Below, piece after piece: positions 21,002 through 30,644 of a stretch of 64,000 bases of DNA. Positions within the stretch are counted from its first letter, which is position 1; the number at the start of each line of letters is the position of its first letter. A program made the translations under genes and the position numbers. The notes beneath the pieces were generated by a model that saw only the letters and a program-made list of their open reading frames with translations, ran no database searches and was not told the origin of the DNA. Origin of the DNA: Lunularia cruciata (taxonomy: Eukaryota; Streptophyta; Marchantiopsida; Lunulariales; Lunulariaceae); assembly GCA_948567375.1 (NCBI GenBank), contig OX419758.1:41421001-41485000 (forward strand), read 5' to 3'.

Positions 21002-21438
21002 TTGTTTACAACTCTCAAATCAATTCAACTCAGATTAGTACTTGATCTGTCACTCTATAAACTGCCAAAAACTGGGCACTAATTACAGTCAAGCCACACC
21101 CACTCTAGCTAAGAAAATCCAGGTGATGCTTGCCGGCCTCTATCCACCATAGCCAAGAACTCGAAAGGTCAACATTCGAGAAGTCTCTGGAGCTGCACTT
21201 TGAAAGTATACCCCTGGACTTGAGCTAGGTCTGAAACACTAACGGTCCCACTGATGGTGCAATTGATGGTGCAAATGGTGCAAAGTGATGGTGGGCCCCA
21301 CCATGAAGTCAGTATTCCAAACACAAAATCTAACCGTCAAAAAGTAGTCTTTGGAAAATTGCTGAAATACCTCTAACTACTATTACTGCAACTCAAGTGT
21401 TCGAGCAATCTAGATGTGACACTACAAATGATATGACA
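21002..21438 (-). repeat. 5' LTR of element 2, 3' end missing or diverged
   Basis: Minus-strand start TGTCATATC at 21438 matches the 3' LTR start at 12131. Similarity is continuous (shared 'gccacacccactctagctaa', 'gatgcttgccggcctc') down to about 21002, then stops about 150 bases short of the LTR end. Flanked outside by CTAG (21439-21442). Confidence 0.8.
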
Positions 21439-22614
21439 CTAGTTATTCCCAATCTTAAGCAGAGTAGTTCTTTTCTCTTGTATCTAGTTGGCAAGACACA
21501 AAGGCAATGGGATACCCATCTAGGAATTCTTGTTGCAATATTGCTCCAATTGCAAAGTTAGAAGCATCAAAATCAACCACATGAGGTAGTTGAGGATAAT
21601 ATGGTTGAAGAATGGGTCTTGAAGACAACATATGTTTCAGCAACATATGCTTCTTTGTGCCTATTGGTCCACTGAAAGCTTGAGTTCTTCCCCAAGAGAT
21701 CAATCAATAGTGCGGCTACATGAGGACAGTAGTGGATGAACCAATCCATTAAATACCCACACTTCTATAACATCCTTTGTAGTAAGCCAATTGATGATGA
21801 CATTGATTTTCTCCTTTTCCATCTTGATCCCTTTTGATGAGATCTTGTGACCCAAGAAAGTAACTTCCTTTTTCCAAAAGGCACACTTTGACTTCTTGCT
21901 ATAAAACTTCCATTGTCATAGTTGTCATAGGACTTCTTGTATGTCATTTGCATGTTCTACTTCTATCTTGCTATAGATTAAAATGTCATCCAAGAACACC
22001 ACTATGTACTGATCCAATAGTCCATTCAACAACTAATGCATTTGATCTATAAAGATTGTTGGAGCATTAATAAGCCCAAAAGGTAGAACTTTCCATTCAA
22101 AAATGCCCATACCTTGTGTGAAAGGTAATCTTTTGCACATCCTTCCTATCAATGAGGATTTGCTAATAGTCGCTACAAAGATCCAACTTGCAAAAGTATT
22201 GTGCTCCACTTAATTGATCAAGCAAGTCATTAATTTGAGGCAAGAGATATACATTCTTCATTGTTTATTTATTGAGCCTATAGTAATCAATATAGAAATG
22301 AAATCCTCCATCCTTCTTTGGAATAAATAGTATCGGTGCTTCCCAAGGAGATGTATTATGTTGTATGAAATCCTTCTCCAAAAACTCTAAAAGCGTTGTT
22401 TGCAACTCCTCCGACTCCTTTGTTGAGAGCCGATAAATTGTGTCTACTCACTAGAGTACTCCTTGGCAAAAACTCAATCTCAAAGGGCATACAACTATCA
22501 GAGGGTGATCCCTTTGGCAGATCATCCAAAAATATGTCTGCAAACTCTTAAACTATTTGATCAACCATTGCTTGATGAGGCTCATGATCCTCCTCAGATT
22601 CTCCTTGTGCAATT
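21439..22614 (-). pseudogene. Element 1 reverse transcriptase and start of RNase H
   Basis: From the element 3 insertion point the minus strand reads IAQGESEEDHEP, then EFADIFLDDLPKG (the usual entry to Ty3 RT), then decayed RT text with FNGKFYLLGLLM and a last RT part near 21765-21953. The RNase H start FDASNFAIGAILQQE is at 21703 and runs to REKNYS before element 2 interrupts it. Several stops. Confidence 0.75.
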
Positions 22615-22710
22615 GGCATTGTAACAGTATGGAGTTTAGCAACATAGCTAGTAAGGCTAACAAAGTAGGAAATAAACCAAATTAGCCTAGAATATTCCAA
22701 AAGCATCTAA

Positions 22711-22897
22711 GAAGCTTCTTGGGAAGCTTCCCAACTAGTTAACTTGCACCCCAAGCATGTAGTTTCTAGAAGCTTCTAACTAGCTTAGCTTGCATGCCAA
22801 GTAGACGGCTTCTAAAAAGAAGCTTCTTGAGAAGCTTCCTAGTTAACTTGGCTTGCACTCTAAGAAAGTGGCTCAAGGAAGCTTCTTGAGAAGCTTC
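22711..22897 (+). promoter_or_regulatory. Heat-shock-element-like cluster in the LTR
   Basis: GAAgcTTC units lie at 22711, 22723, 22819, 22831, 22878 and 22890, and TTCtaGAAgcTTC (three alternating units in perfect 5-base phase) is at 22764-22776. Heat-shock factors bind arrays of inverted nGAAn. The cluster ends about 20 bases upstream of a TATA box, a usual promoter position. Other LTRs of this family keep parts of it. Heat response is inference. Confidence 0.55.
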
Positions 22898-22918
22898 TCA
22901 AGGGCCTTGTATGCTACC

Positions 22919-22926
22919 TATAAATA
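22919..22926 (+). promoter_or_regulatory. LTR TATA box
   Basis: TATAAATA follows the GAA/TTC cluster. The matching site in the 3' LTR reads TATAAACA (26347-26354), and in the short derivative TATAAATA (49741-49748). Transcription of the element RNA should start about 30 bases downstream. Confidence 0.7.
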
Positions 22927-23030
22927 CCAAAGTCGAAGCTCATGCTAGGCATTCGGAGTTATATCTCATTCAAGTGTCCCAATGTGAGTTTCCATTCTCC
23001 TATTTCTATCCTTGGATTTGGTCTTTTACA

Positions 23031-23043
23031 TTGGTATCAAAGC
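23031..23043 (+). other. Primer-binding site for initiator tRNA-Met
   Basis: TTGGTATCAAAGC directly after the LTR end differs by one base from the complement of the 3' end of plant initiator tRNA-Met (TGGTATCAGAGC). It primes minus-strand DNA synthesis in Ty3 elements. Confidence 0.85.
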
Positions 23044-23397
23044 ATGAATTGGATAGATGAAATTTATAGACCACCAAATCCACTTCCACCAAACCATTGG
23101 GATTTTTGCGTCCAAATACTACCCAAACATTGTTTCACACAATTCATCACCTTGCACTTTGGATAAGATTTTTTGCATATGATCACCATATCTGAGGAAC
23201 CCTTGGTGCTTCCAATTGTAACTTATGGAGAACGGTGGACATGTTGTTTCTATGTGTTAATAAATTAGATAGATTAGGAGTGGTGTGATAGAGTAGCAAC
23301 CATGGTGGCAACACCCGATGTTATCTTTACTATGCAGCAACAAATCGAGCACCTTACTTGATTGTTGGATGAATGAGATCTTCGACGACAAGAGTAG

Positions 23398-24135
23398 GTG
23401 GAGAAAGTACCAATTCAAGAAGGAGAAGATTGGATCAGATTCCCTAAATGCAAGGTATTTGAAGGTAAGAATCTACCGGGTGCAGTGGATAATTTTGTGT
23501 TTGATTGTGAATGTTATTTTGAAGCTACTAATCTACAAGACGAGCAAAAACAGATTCTCTTGGCTTCTAGCCAATTGGATGGAGTAGCAAAGCTATGGTG
23601 GAGATTCCGAGTGGAGCGAGCTGAACAAAAAATTATTGCACCAATCTTGACATGGGCAGAATTCAACAGCACAATAATTAGTCAGTTCCAAGGTATAAAT
23701 GCCACATGAGCTACACAAGATAAGTTGGAAGAGTTGAAACAGATTGGCTTTGTAAGAAGTTACATCACGTAGTTCCAAAACACCATCATGCAAATTCTAG
23801 TTATATTGGAAGGTGAAGCTTTGGATCAATTTGTGAGGGGCTTGAAGGTGATAACCAAATTAGAGGTAACCATTCAAGAGCCACAACACTTGGAGGAAGC
23901 CTTGCGGTTGGCCAAACATTTTGATTCCTTAATGGCAACTTGGTCTCGAACTCGACCTCCATAGAGCCTACCAATACACTACACACAAGTGGAGGAGCCA
24001 ACACCAATGGAGATTGATGCCATTCAATGAAGACCACTTGGCACGGCAGATAGAGAGAAACTAAGACAAAATGGTGGTTGTTTTTATTGTTGCCAATTTG
24101 GGCATTGCATTACTAAATGTCCACTCAAGAATGGA
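23398..24135 (+). pseudogene. Element 3 gag with zinc knuckle
   Basis: The fragment 23398-23709 shows VFEGKNLPGAVDNFVFDCE, QLDGVAKLWWRF and TWAEFNSTIISQFQ, a standard retrotransposon gag core. After a stop (TGA at 23707) gag continues with LEQ-rich text, then a CCHC knuckle CFYCCQFGHCITKC at about 24085-24125. The N-terminus before 23398 is shared with a shifted frame. Inactive because of stops. Confidence 0.8.
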
Positions 24136-24309
24136 TGACCTCAACAAGTTGCCTAGGTGGAGGTTGTGGAACAAAATGATCATGGAAATGAGGAATCCCA
24201 GTAGGAGATTTTGAGCTGCCTACTGGGAGCTTGATTAGTTCCAATGGGATTGAAGGCTCGACCTATGCAAGTTTGCTTCACTTGCAAGGTACAATATCTA
24301 ATCGGGATA

Positions 24310-25990
24310 ATGCCACCAAGGTATGGAGGCATTATCTCTTGGGGAAACAAGTGATCATGCAAACTGATCACAAGCCATTGTTGCAGACCCTACACTTGGA
24401 GCACATGAAGAGTCGACATCATTGATGGGAAGAGCAACTCCATTTTTTTGACATCAAACTTGAGTACAAACCAAGTCGGGTCCATGTCATCCTTGATGCT
24501 CTATCACAATGACCTGATTTGAAGGCTCTTCCTCTCATCACGACGGCAATTACAATGGTGTCAATTGACCCCAAGGTCCATAATAAGTTTCAATCAACTC
24601 TACAACAAGATCCCTTCTTCCAAATAGTACATGGTTGTCTGACAACATGTGACAAGGAGTACAACACCTTCTCCTTCAATGAAGGCCTTCTATTCCATAC
24701 GGACCAGATCTATGTTCCAGCCAAAGGTGATCTTCAACTTGTGCACCTTCAAGAAGCCCATGATTTACCAACAGTTGGTCACATGGGAGTGGACAAGACC
24801 TTAGGCACCCTCCAATGCCAATGGTAGTGGCCCAACATGACACAAGATGTTCGGGACTTTGTTCAATCGTGTGAGAGTTGTCAACGTAACAAGGCCAATA
24901 ACCAAAAGCTAAGTGGACTCCTTTAGCCACTTCCCATTCTAGCTGCTTGTTGGGAACATGTGAGCTTAGATCTCATCACCTCCTTACCAACGACACAACA
25001 AGGTCACACAACAATTGTGGTGTTTGTGGATAAGCTTGTAAGCAAATCCATTTGGCACCAACGGTTGATACTGCAGATGCTCCAACCTTGGCGCAACTCT
25101 ACTTTGATAATGTCCTTAAGCATCATGGGATGCCACGTGTACTCATCTCTGACCATGATCCTTGCTTCACAGGAAAGTTTTGGCAAGCACTCTTCCAGCT
25201 ACTTGGCACCAAGCTTGCTTTGTCCACAACTTATCATCCTCAAATTGATAGAAAAACTGAATGTGCAAATTGCATCTTGGAAGATACGCTTTGTGCCTTT
25301 GTCAACATTCACTATACTAATTGGGATCAATGTCTTGCAGTTGCGGAGTTTACATACAATAATTCTAAACAAGCAAGCACCAGATTCTCTCCTTTCTTTC
25401 TCAATTTTGGCCAATATCCATTTGTCCCAAATTCTCTTTTTTCTCCTCCTCCATCTCAAGTCCCTCATACTTCAACGTTCTTGACCACCATCTCCAAATC
25501 TCTCCAACAAGCAAAATCTCACCTCCTTGTTGCTCGGAATTGTCAAAAACAATATGCGGATCATCATCGTCGTGATCTCACCTTTGAAGTTGGTGATAAA
25601 GTTATGTTATCCTCTAGTAATCTACCCCTCCCACTTGATACCCAAGTTCATAAACTTGCTCCTAATTGGATAAGACCTTTTGATGTCATCCAAATTGTTT
25701 CTCTTGTTGCTTATGGACTTGCTTTGCCTCCTCATATGCGCATCCATTTTGTCTTTCATGTTTCCAAGTTGAAACCCTTTGTTCGTAATCCCTCTTCTTT
25801 CTCCTCTCAAGTCCAACTTCCTCCTACTCCTCCTCCAATCCCTATCAATGATCATGAGGAGTATGAAGTTGATCGTATCCTTGTACGTCGCCAAATCCAA
25901 CAAGGACGCCACCAGCATACGGAGTACAAGGTCCTTTGGAAAGGGTATCTCCTTCATGATGCCACATGGGAACCTCTTTCTCACCTCTAG
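24310..25990 (+). pseudogene. Element 3 RNase H end, integrase and chromodomain
   Basis: After the internal deletion, RNase H resumes at KVWRHYLLGKQVIMQTDHKP (about 24322). The integrase zinc-binding region (HLQEAHDLPTVGHMGVDK to CESCQRNK, 24740-24895) is followed by the core: LDLITSLPTTQQG (24964), VLISDHDPCFTGKF (about 25140) and the Glu region about 25250. The long ORF 25052-25990 covers the rest and ends in a chromodomain, EYEVDRILVRRQ ... YKVLWKGYLLHDATWEPL (about 25856-25987). Chromodomains steer integration to heterochromatin. This is the best preserved protein stretch among the retroelements here; a few stops remain upstream. Confidence 0.88.
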
Positions 25991-26052
25991 AATGCACAGA
26001 CGGCCATCTAGGAGTTTGAAGCTTCAATGGCGACGAGGATGTCACCAACTAG

Positions 26053-26065
26053 CGGTGGGGGAATA
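26053..26065 (+). other. Polypurine tract of element 3
   Basis: Purine-rich gcggtgggggaat lies immediately before the 3' LTR, the usual place for priming plus-strand DNA. The same text (agcggtgggggaata, reverse complemented) flanks the LTR of element 1 at 9814-9828. Confidence 0.7.
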
Positions 26066-26466
26066 TGTAACAATATGGAGTTTAGCGACATAGCTAGTAG
26101 GGCTAACAAAGTAGAGAATAAACCAAATTAGCCCTAGAATATTCCAAAAGCATCTAAGAAGCTTCTTGGGAAGCTTCTCAACTAGTTAACTTGCACCCCA
26201 AGTAGGTAGCTTCTAGCTTGCATGCCAAGTAGGCGGCTTCTAGAAAGAAGCTTCTTGAGAAGCTTCCTAGTTAACTTGGCTTGCACTCTAAGAAAGTGGT
26301 TCAAGGAAGCTTCTTGAGAAGCTTCTCAAGTGCCTTGTATGCTACCTATAAACACCAAAGCCAAAGCTCATGCTAGGCATTCGGAGTTTTCACTCATTCA
26401 AACTTACTCCTGTCCCAATGTGAGTTTCCATTCTCCTATTTCTCTCCTCGGATTTGGTCTTTTACA
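26066..26466 (+). repeat. 3' LTR of element 3
   Basis: Begins TGTAACAATATGG and ends GGTCTTTTACA. It carries the same GAA/TTC cluster and TATAAACA as the 5' LTR, with a short deletion around 26210-26220 that removes one GAA/TTC unit. Confidence 0.9.
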
Positions 26467-26479
26467 TGCGTGATCCACA

Positions 26480-26740
26480 TCACAAAAATAGACGTATCGT
26501 CCTCCAAAGCTTGCTCTATAGTTGCTTCATTGACAAAATTCCTATCTAGGGACTTATCTTCCTTCAAAGCTTGCTCTATGGCTACTTTCTTGACAAATTT
26601 CCCATCTTGGGACTTATCTTCCTTGAAAGCTTGCTCTATGGTTGCGTTCTTGACAAAATTCCCATCTTGGAACTTATCTTCCTTTGAAGCTTGCTCTATG
26701 GCTATTTTCTTGACAAACTTCCCATCTTGGGATTGACTAT
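26480..26740 (-). repeat. 60-bp tandem repeat coding for a 20-residue unit in element 1
   Basis: Four or so copies of a 60-bp unit lie between protease and RT of element 1. Each encodes a variant of DGKFVKKVAIEQALKEDKSQ, so the period equals exactly 20 codons and the frame stays open. The spacer repeat is lysine/glutamate-rich and predicted to be helical. Confidence 0.85.
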
Positions 26741-26813
26741 TCTTAAGTGTCTTACTCAAAGATGCCAAATAACCTAATCAAAAATTCTTACCTTGGTGTT
26801 GTACTTGAATTTG

Positions 26814-27170
26814 TCATTGTGTCCAATCACATTGAATCTTATGACGTTGAAGCCAAGGTAGACCTAAAATGACATCATAGTGTAGAGGCGCCACTACAAA
26901 CCTCATACACTCCAAATACTCTTTCCCAATCTTGAAGGTAATAGAATGCAAGGTATGGGATGCAAAACCCTTTCTACCATCCGCCATCATCAATCTACTT
27001 CCAATTACTAGCTTGATAGGAATACATAATTCATTTGCTAATTGCATGGACAAACAATTTGCTGAACTTCCAAAATCAACCAAAATCCTAAAACCACAAT
27101 CAGATATCATACCTTGCAAGTGAAACAAACTTGCATAGGTTGAGCCTTTGATCCACTTGGAACTAATCAA
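26814..27170 (-). pseudogene. Element 1 aspartic protease
   Basis: This fragment has RILVDFGSSANCLS (active site, D-S-G changed to D-F-G), CIPIKLVIGSRLMMADG and HYDVILGLPWLQRH, the standard Ty3 retropepsin blocks. The open frame is 118 codons. It shows what element 3 lost at its deletion point, since element 3 stops matching at GSTYASLLHLQGTIS. Confidence 0.8.
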
Positions 27171-27231
27171 GTTCCCAATAGGCAGCTCAAAATCTCCTAT
27201 TGTGATTCTTCATTTCCTTGATCATTTTGCT

Positions 27232-27850
27232 TCACAAACTCCATTTGGGCAAGTTGTCTAAGTCATCCATTCTTGAATGGATATTCAGTAATGTGATGTC
27301 TAATTTGGTGACAATAGAAACAACAACCATTTTGTCACAATTTTTTTCTATCTGCAATGCCAAGTGATCTCCGTTGAATGGCATCAATCTCCATAGGTAC
27401 CGGCTCCTCCATGCATGTGTAGTGTATTGGTAGCTTCTATAGAGGTTGAGGTCAAGACCAAGTTGTTGCAACCAAGGAATCAAAGCGTTTGGCCAATTGC
27501 ATGGTTTCCTCCAAGTGTTGTGGCTCTTGAAAAGCTACCTCTAATTTGGCTCATGACTTCAAGCCACTCACAAATCTATCTAGAGCTTCACCTTCAAATA
27601 TATCTAGAATTTGCATGATGTAACTTCTTATAGAGCCAATCTGCTTCAACTCTGCCAACCTATCTCATGCAACTTGTGTGGGATTTATAGCTTGAAATTG
27701 ACCAAGTAATTGCACTCTTGAATTCTTCCATGTCAAGATTGGTGCAAAAATTTACCGTTTAGCTTGCTCTACTTGGAATTGCCACCATAGCTATGCTACT
27801 CCATCCAATTGGCTCAAAACCAAGAGAATCTATTTTTGTTCAAAAAATGG
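27232..27850 (-). pseudogene. Element 1 gag, N-terminus lost
   Basis: The minus-strand sequence matches element 3 gag from about 23540 to 24130. The knuckle at about 27330-27275 reads CFYCHQIRHHITEY, with the last Cys changed to Tyr. At about 27850 gag is joined directly to LTR sequence, so the leader, primer site and first part of gag are gone. Confidence 0.75.
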
Positions 27851-28200
27851 AAGATCACATTGGGACACTTGAGTATGGGAAAACTCAAAATGCCTAGCAT
27901 GAGCTTCAGCTTTGGTATTTATAGGGAGCATACAAGGTTCTCAAGAAGCTTCTCAAGAAGTCCCTTTGAGCCGCTTTCTTGGAGTGCAAGCTAAGTTAAT
28001 CAAGAAGCTTCCCTCTAGAAACCGCCTACTTGGCATACAAGCTAAACTAATTAGAAGCTTCTAGAAGCTACCTACTTGGGAGGCAAGCTAAGCTAATCAG
28101 GAAGCTTACTAGATACTTCTTGAATATTCTAGGCTAATTTGGCCTATTCATTTCTTTGTTAGCCCTAACTAACTTCATCACTAAACTCCATATTGTTACA
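27850..28200 (-). repeat. 5' LTR of element 1, end deleted
   Basis: Minus-strand TGTAACAATATGG starts at 28200 and similarity to the element 3 LTR runs to about 27850, where it breaks at 'gtcccaatgtgatc'. Several GAA/TTC units persist (for example near 27950 and 28060). Confidence 0.85.
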
Positions 28201-30149
28201 AAGAGCAATGGTAATTGGTTGAGTGGGTTGGGATTGAGTTCCATTGACTAACCCCATGAGACTTATGGCTTGGAGAAATAGGCTCATGTAAATTTCCGTA
28301 TGAAATAGTAAGTGCAATTAACTTTGGAATATCTTTAACCTTTAACATGGTTTTCTTCCGCAACATCTTAGCAAATGTTAAATAAAACAAAGTTTTTACT
28401 ATGAGAGTCAATTAATGATTCCTAATTTTAGTATTGAGCCCTTGAATCTTGATATAGACTGTAATAAATTAACCCTTCAGGGAGTATAAATGATATAGCT
28501 TTGCATTGGGTTTGCATTGGTTAAAAAACAGTACTAAAAAGGAATTTGGGTCAGGTTCTTTGAGGTACCGACAATACAAAAATTAGAAGAATACTTTTCT
28601 CTTCCGAATTTCCAAGGCGCTTGGTGTCGGGTCAAGTAGTTCAGTGGGGTCGAGTCAGAAGTTTTTGAATTCATTTTTGTTTTTCTAGATGGATCATTAT
28701 GCACTACCCAGGTCAAGAATTCAATGGAGTCAAGATTTGAACAGATTTGTCAAGATTTCTTGAATTCAAATCCTTTTCCGATTCACGATGATGGCCACTT
28801 CACATTGATAAGGCAATTTCACGTACTAAGGACAACTAAGGAAGTATTTCCTATGAAATCAATCTTTAGAAAGATTTTCACTGCATCCATATTTAAGTCG
28901 GGAGAATTTCTATTGTGCTTTTGTGAGAAAACACAAAGGATTCTCTCCAGTAATTGCAGGAAACAGATTTTAAGAACAGTGAAGCATCCTTCACTATCCT
29001 CCTTTAAATCTGAGAATTTGAGGGATTGAAGACTGAAAAATCCAATGAAACTCTGATCCATGTGAGAAAATATGGTATTATGGAAAAGGAGGAGAGCAAA
29101 AGTTCGATGTCACACTGCTGCCGTCACATAATAGAATTAGCTCGTGTGTTGGGAACCTGAAAGGTAGAACTTCCACAAGCCAACAGTCACCAAAATACAG
29201 GATGTGTATACAATCCGAATAGATATGACTGCCTAGGATCAATCCTAGTCAAGATCTCTTGATCATCCTAATCAAGATCTCCTGATCTATGAGGATGTTA
29301 AAATAACTAGTAATCTAATACATAAGAGTTGCTATAATCTAATACGTAAGAGTTCTTTTAACTTAAAAAAGTATAAATAAATAAAAATAGAAAATGTTTA
29401 TCTGTTTATCATATATTAATCAAAGAGTGAAAATTCCAAGTTCAATCATTACATATAAAATCTAAAAGAACTTGAGAAGAAAACATAGATTAGTAGTATA
29501 CTAGTAGTTCTATTTAAAGTTCAGAGTGCTTGAGAACTTATATAAAATCTTGGGTAAGAGATATATAAAAATTTACAAAGAAAAATACATTTCATATTAA
29601 AAAAGTTAGCAGGTATGGAAAAATTATGTATAATCTTGTTCAGGGAAAAAAATAAAAATTTGTATGGAAATATTTTTCCATAAAATATTATTCTCTAGTA
29701 GTAATGAATAATCTATTCACAATATTAAACATAACATAACTATCTATTCAAGCTAATCAGCGATAATGTGATATTTATAAATCAATGATCTCCGTAATCA
29801 TCTATAAATAGTAAACAAGTATTATTCACGATGTAACAATTCGGATTCAAGGGATACAATTGCAACTATCTAAACCTCATACCATATTCAATCCTATCTA
29901 GAAATTGAATATGAATTTAGAGTTATATTTCTAAATCTAAGTAGAGGAAGTAACCTTACAACACTATTATTGTTCAACAATCATATAACTTAGTTTAAAG
30001 CATATAGAACCAATTTGATTACAACCTTTCCAGATGGATTGCCTACAATAAAGTCTTTAGCCATAGATTAACTCCTTTAGATATGAGGTATTGCACCGAG
30101 ACAAGTAATACTGATATTTCTTGGCAACAAAGCGGTTCTATCTCTATCT
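28201..30149. other. AT-rich spacer, nothing recognised
   Basis: No domain, RNA gene or element boundary is seen. A short tandem pair of about 22 bases (taatctaatacataagag type) occurs near 29310-29355. Small ORFs at 28724-29029 and 28534-28716 show no family features. Confidence 0.5.
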
Positions 30150-30644
30150 TGTCACGCCATTTGTACCATGGCACATAGATTGTTTCGACTCTAGAGTAGT
30201 AATGTAGGTAGTTAGAGGTATTTTGGTAGTTACTCATAGACTACTTGTTGACGATCAGATTTCATGTTCGTCGCACTGATTACATGGTGGGACCATTGTC
30301 ACTTGCATCATTTGCACTGTGAGATATACCATCAATGAGATCGTTAGGGTTGGCAACCTAGGTTGAGATCAAGGGGTATACTTTCAAAGTGCAACTCTAG
30401 AGAGCTCACTTCGAGTTCTTAGCTATGGTGGATAGAGATCTGCAAACATCACTTTTTGAATCTCTTAGCTAGAATGGGTGTGGCTTGACTATAATCAATA
30501 TACAATTGTTGACAGATTGTTGAGTGATAGATCAAATATTGTAGCACTTTAGAATCCATGTATGACTTATATGTGAGTTATGTTTTTATAGTGTGTGATG
30601 TTGATAGCGATGTATATCATGTAGTGATGTACATACACATGACA
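30150..30644 (+). mobile_element. Solo LTR of the element 2 family
   Basis: A 495-bp plus-strand repeat starting TGTCACGCCATTTGTA and ending ACACATGACA, matching the element 2 LTRs throughout. It is flanked by a perfect 4-base duplication ATCT (30146-30149 and 30645-30648). No internal sequence follows, so LTR-LTR recombination removed it. It shows the family has inserted more than once here and makes 4-base duplications. Confidence 0.85.

Larger units (their letters stand above)
11560..21438 (-). mobile_element. Element 2: Ty3/gypsy retrotransposon with DNA methyltransferase and PHD finger
   Basis: A 9879-bp minus-strand element inserted into the RNase H region of element 1. The 4-base target duplication CTAG is directly adjacent at both ends (11556-11559 and 21439-21442). 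LTRs begin TGTCA and end TGACA. Minus-strand order: 5' LTR remnant, about 1.3 kb leader, gag (about 19574-18600), two zinc knuckles, protease (about 17515), C5-cytosine methyltransferase (16768-15841), RT (15271-14590), RNase H (about 14430-14120), integrase (about 13660-13000), PHD-type finger (12546-12412), 3' LTR. Many frameshifts and stops make it inactive. Methyltransferase domains in retrotransposons have been reported for a few algae and protists as I recall; the added PHD finger is what I see here. Confidence 0.85.
22620..23030 (+). repeat. 5' LTR of element 3
   Basis: Begins TGTAACAGTATGG and ends GGTCTTTTACA, immediately followed by the primer-binding site. It contains a cluster of inverted GAA/TTC units (22711-22897) and a TATA box (22919-22926). 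It pairs with the LTR at 26066-26466; the two are clearly similar but carry substitutions and a short gap near 26215, so the insertion is not recent. Confidence 0.9.
22620..26466 (+). mobile_element. Element 3: internally deleted Ty3 chromovirus nested in element 1
   Basis: A 3847-bp plus-strand element with 411-bp and 401-bp LTRs (22620-23030, 26066-26466), TG...CA ends, a primer site, a purine tract, gag, zinc knuckle, RNase H end, integrase and chromodomain. A deletion at about 24300 joins the very start of protease to the end of RNase H, so the protease active site and the whole RT are missing. The 5-base flanks are ggcat (22615-22619) and tgcgt (26467-26471), matching at three of five positions; removing one copy restores the reading frame of element 1. 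It belongs to the same family as element 1, inserted in the opposite orientation. Confidence 0.88.
9597..28200 (-). mobile_element. Element 1: Ty3/gypsy chromovirus, split by two nested insertions
   Basis: A minus-strand LTR retrotransposon whose own sequence, minus the two inserts, is about 4.9 kb. Order on the minus strand: LTR (28200 to about 27850), gag and zinc knuckle (27850-27232), protease (27170-26814), a repeat-bearing spacer (26740-26480), [element 3], RT (22614-21760), RNase H start (21703-21439), [element 2], RNase H end and integrase (11555-10200), chromodomain (about 10040-9880), 3' LTR (9813-9597). Both breakpoints rejoin in the same reading frame once one copy of the target duplication is removed. 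The 5' LTR is fused straight to mid-gag, so the primer site and gag start are deleted, and the 3' LTR is truncated against the transposase relic. Many stops; inactive. Confidence 0.85.

Noticed and set aside
28724-29029. ORF of 101 codons as a gene
   Set aside because: No recognisable domain, AT-rich codon use equal to the surroundings, and an overlapping minus-strand ORF of similar length.
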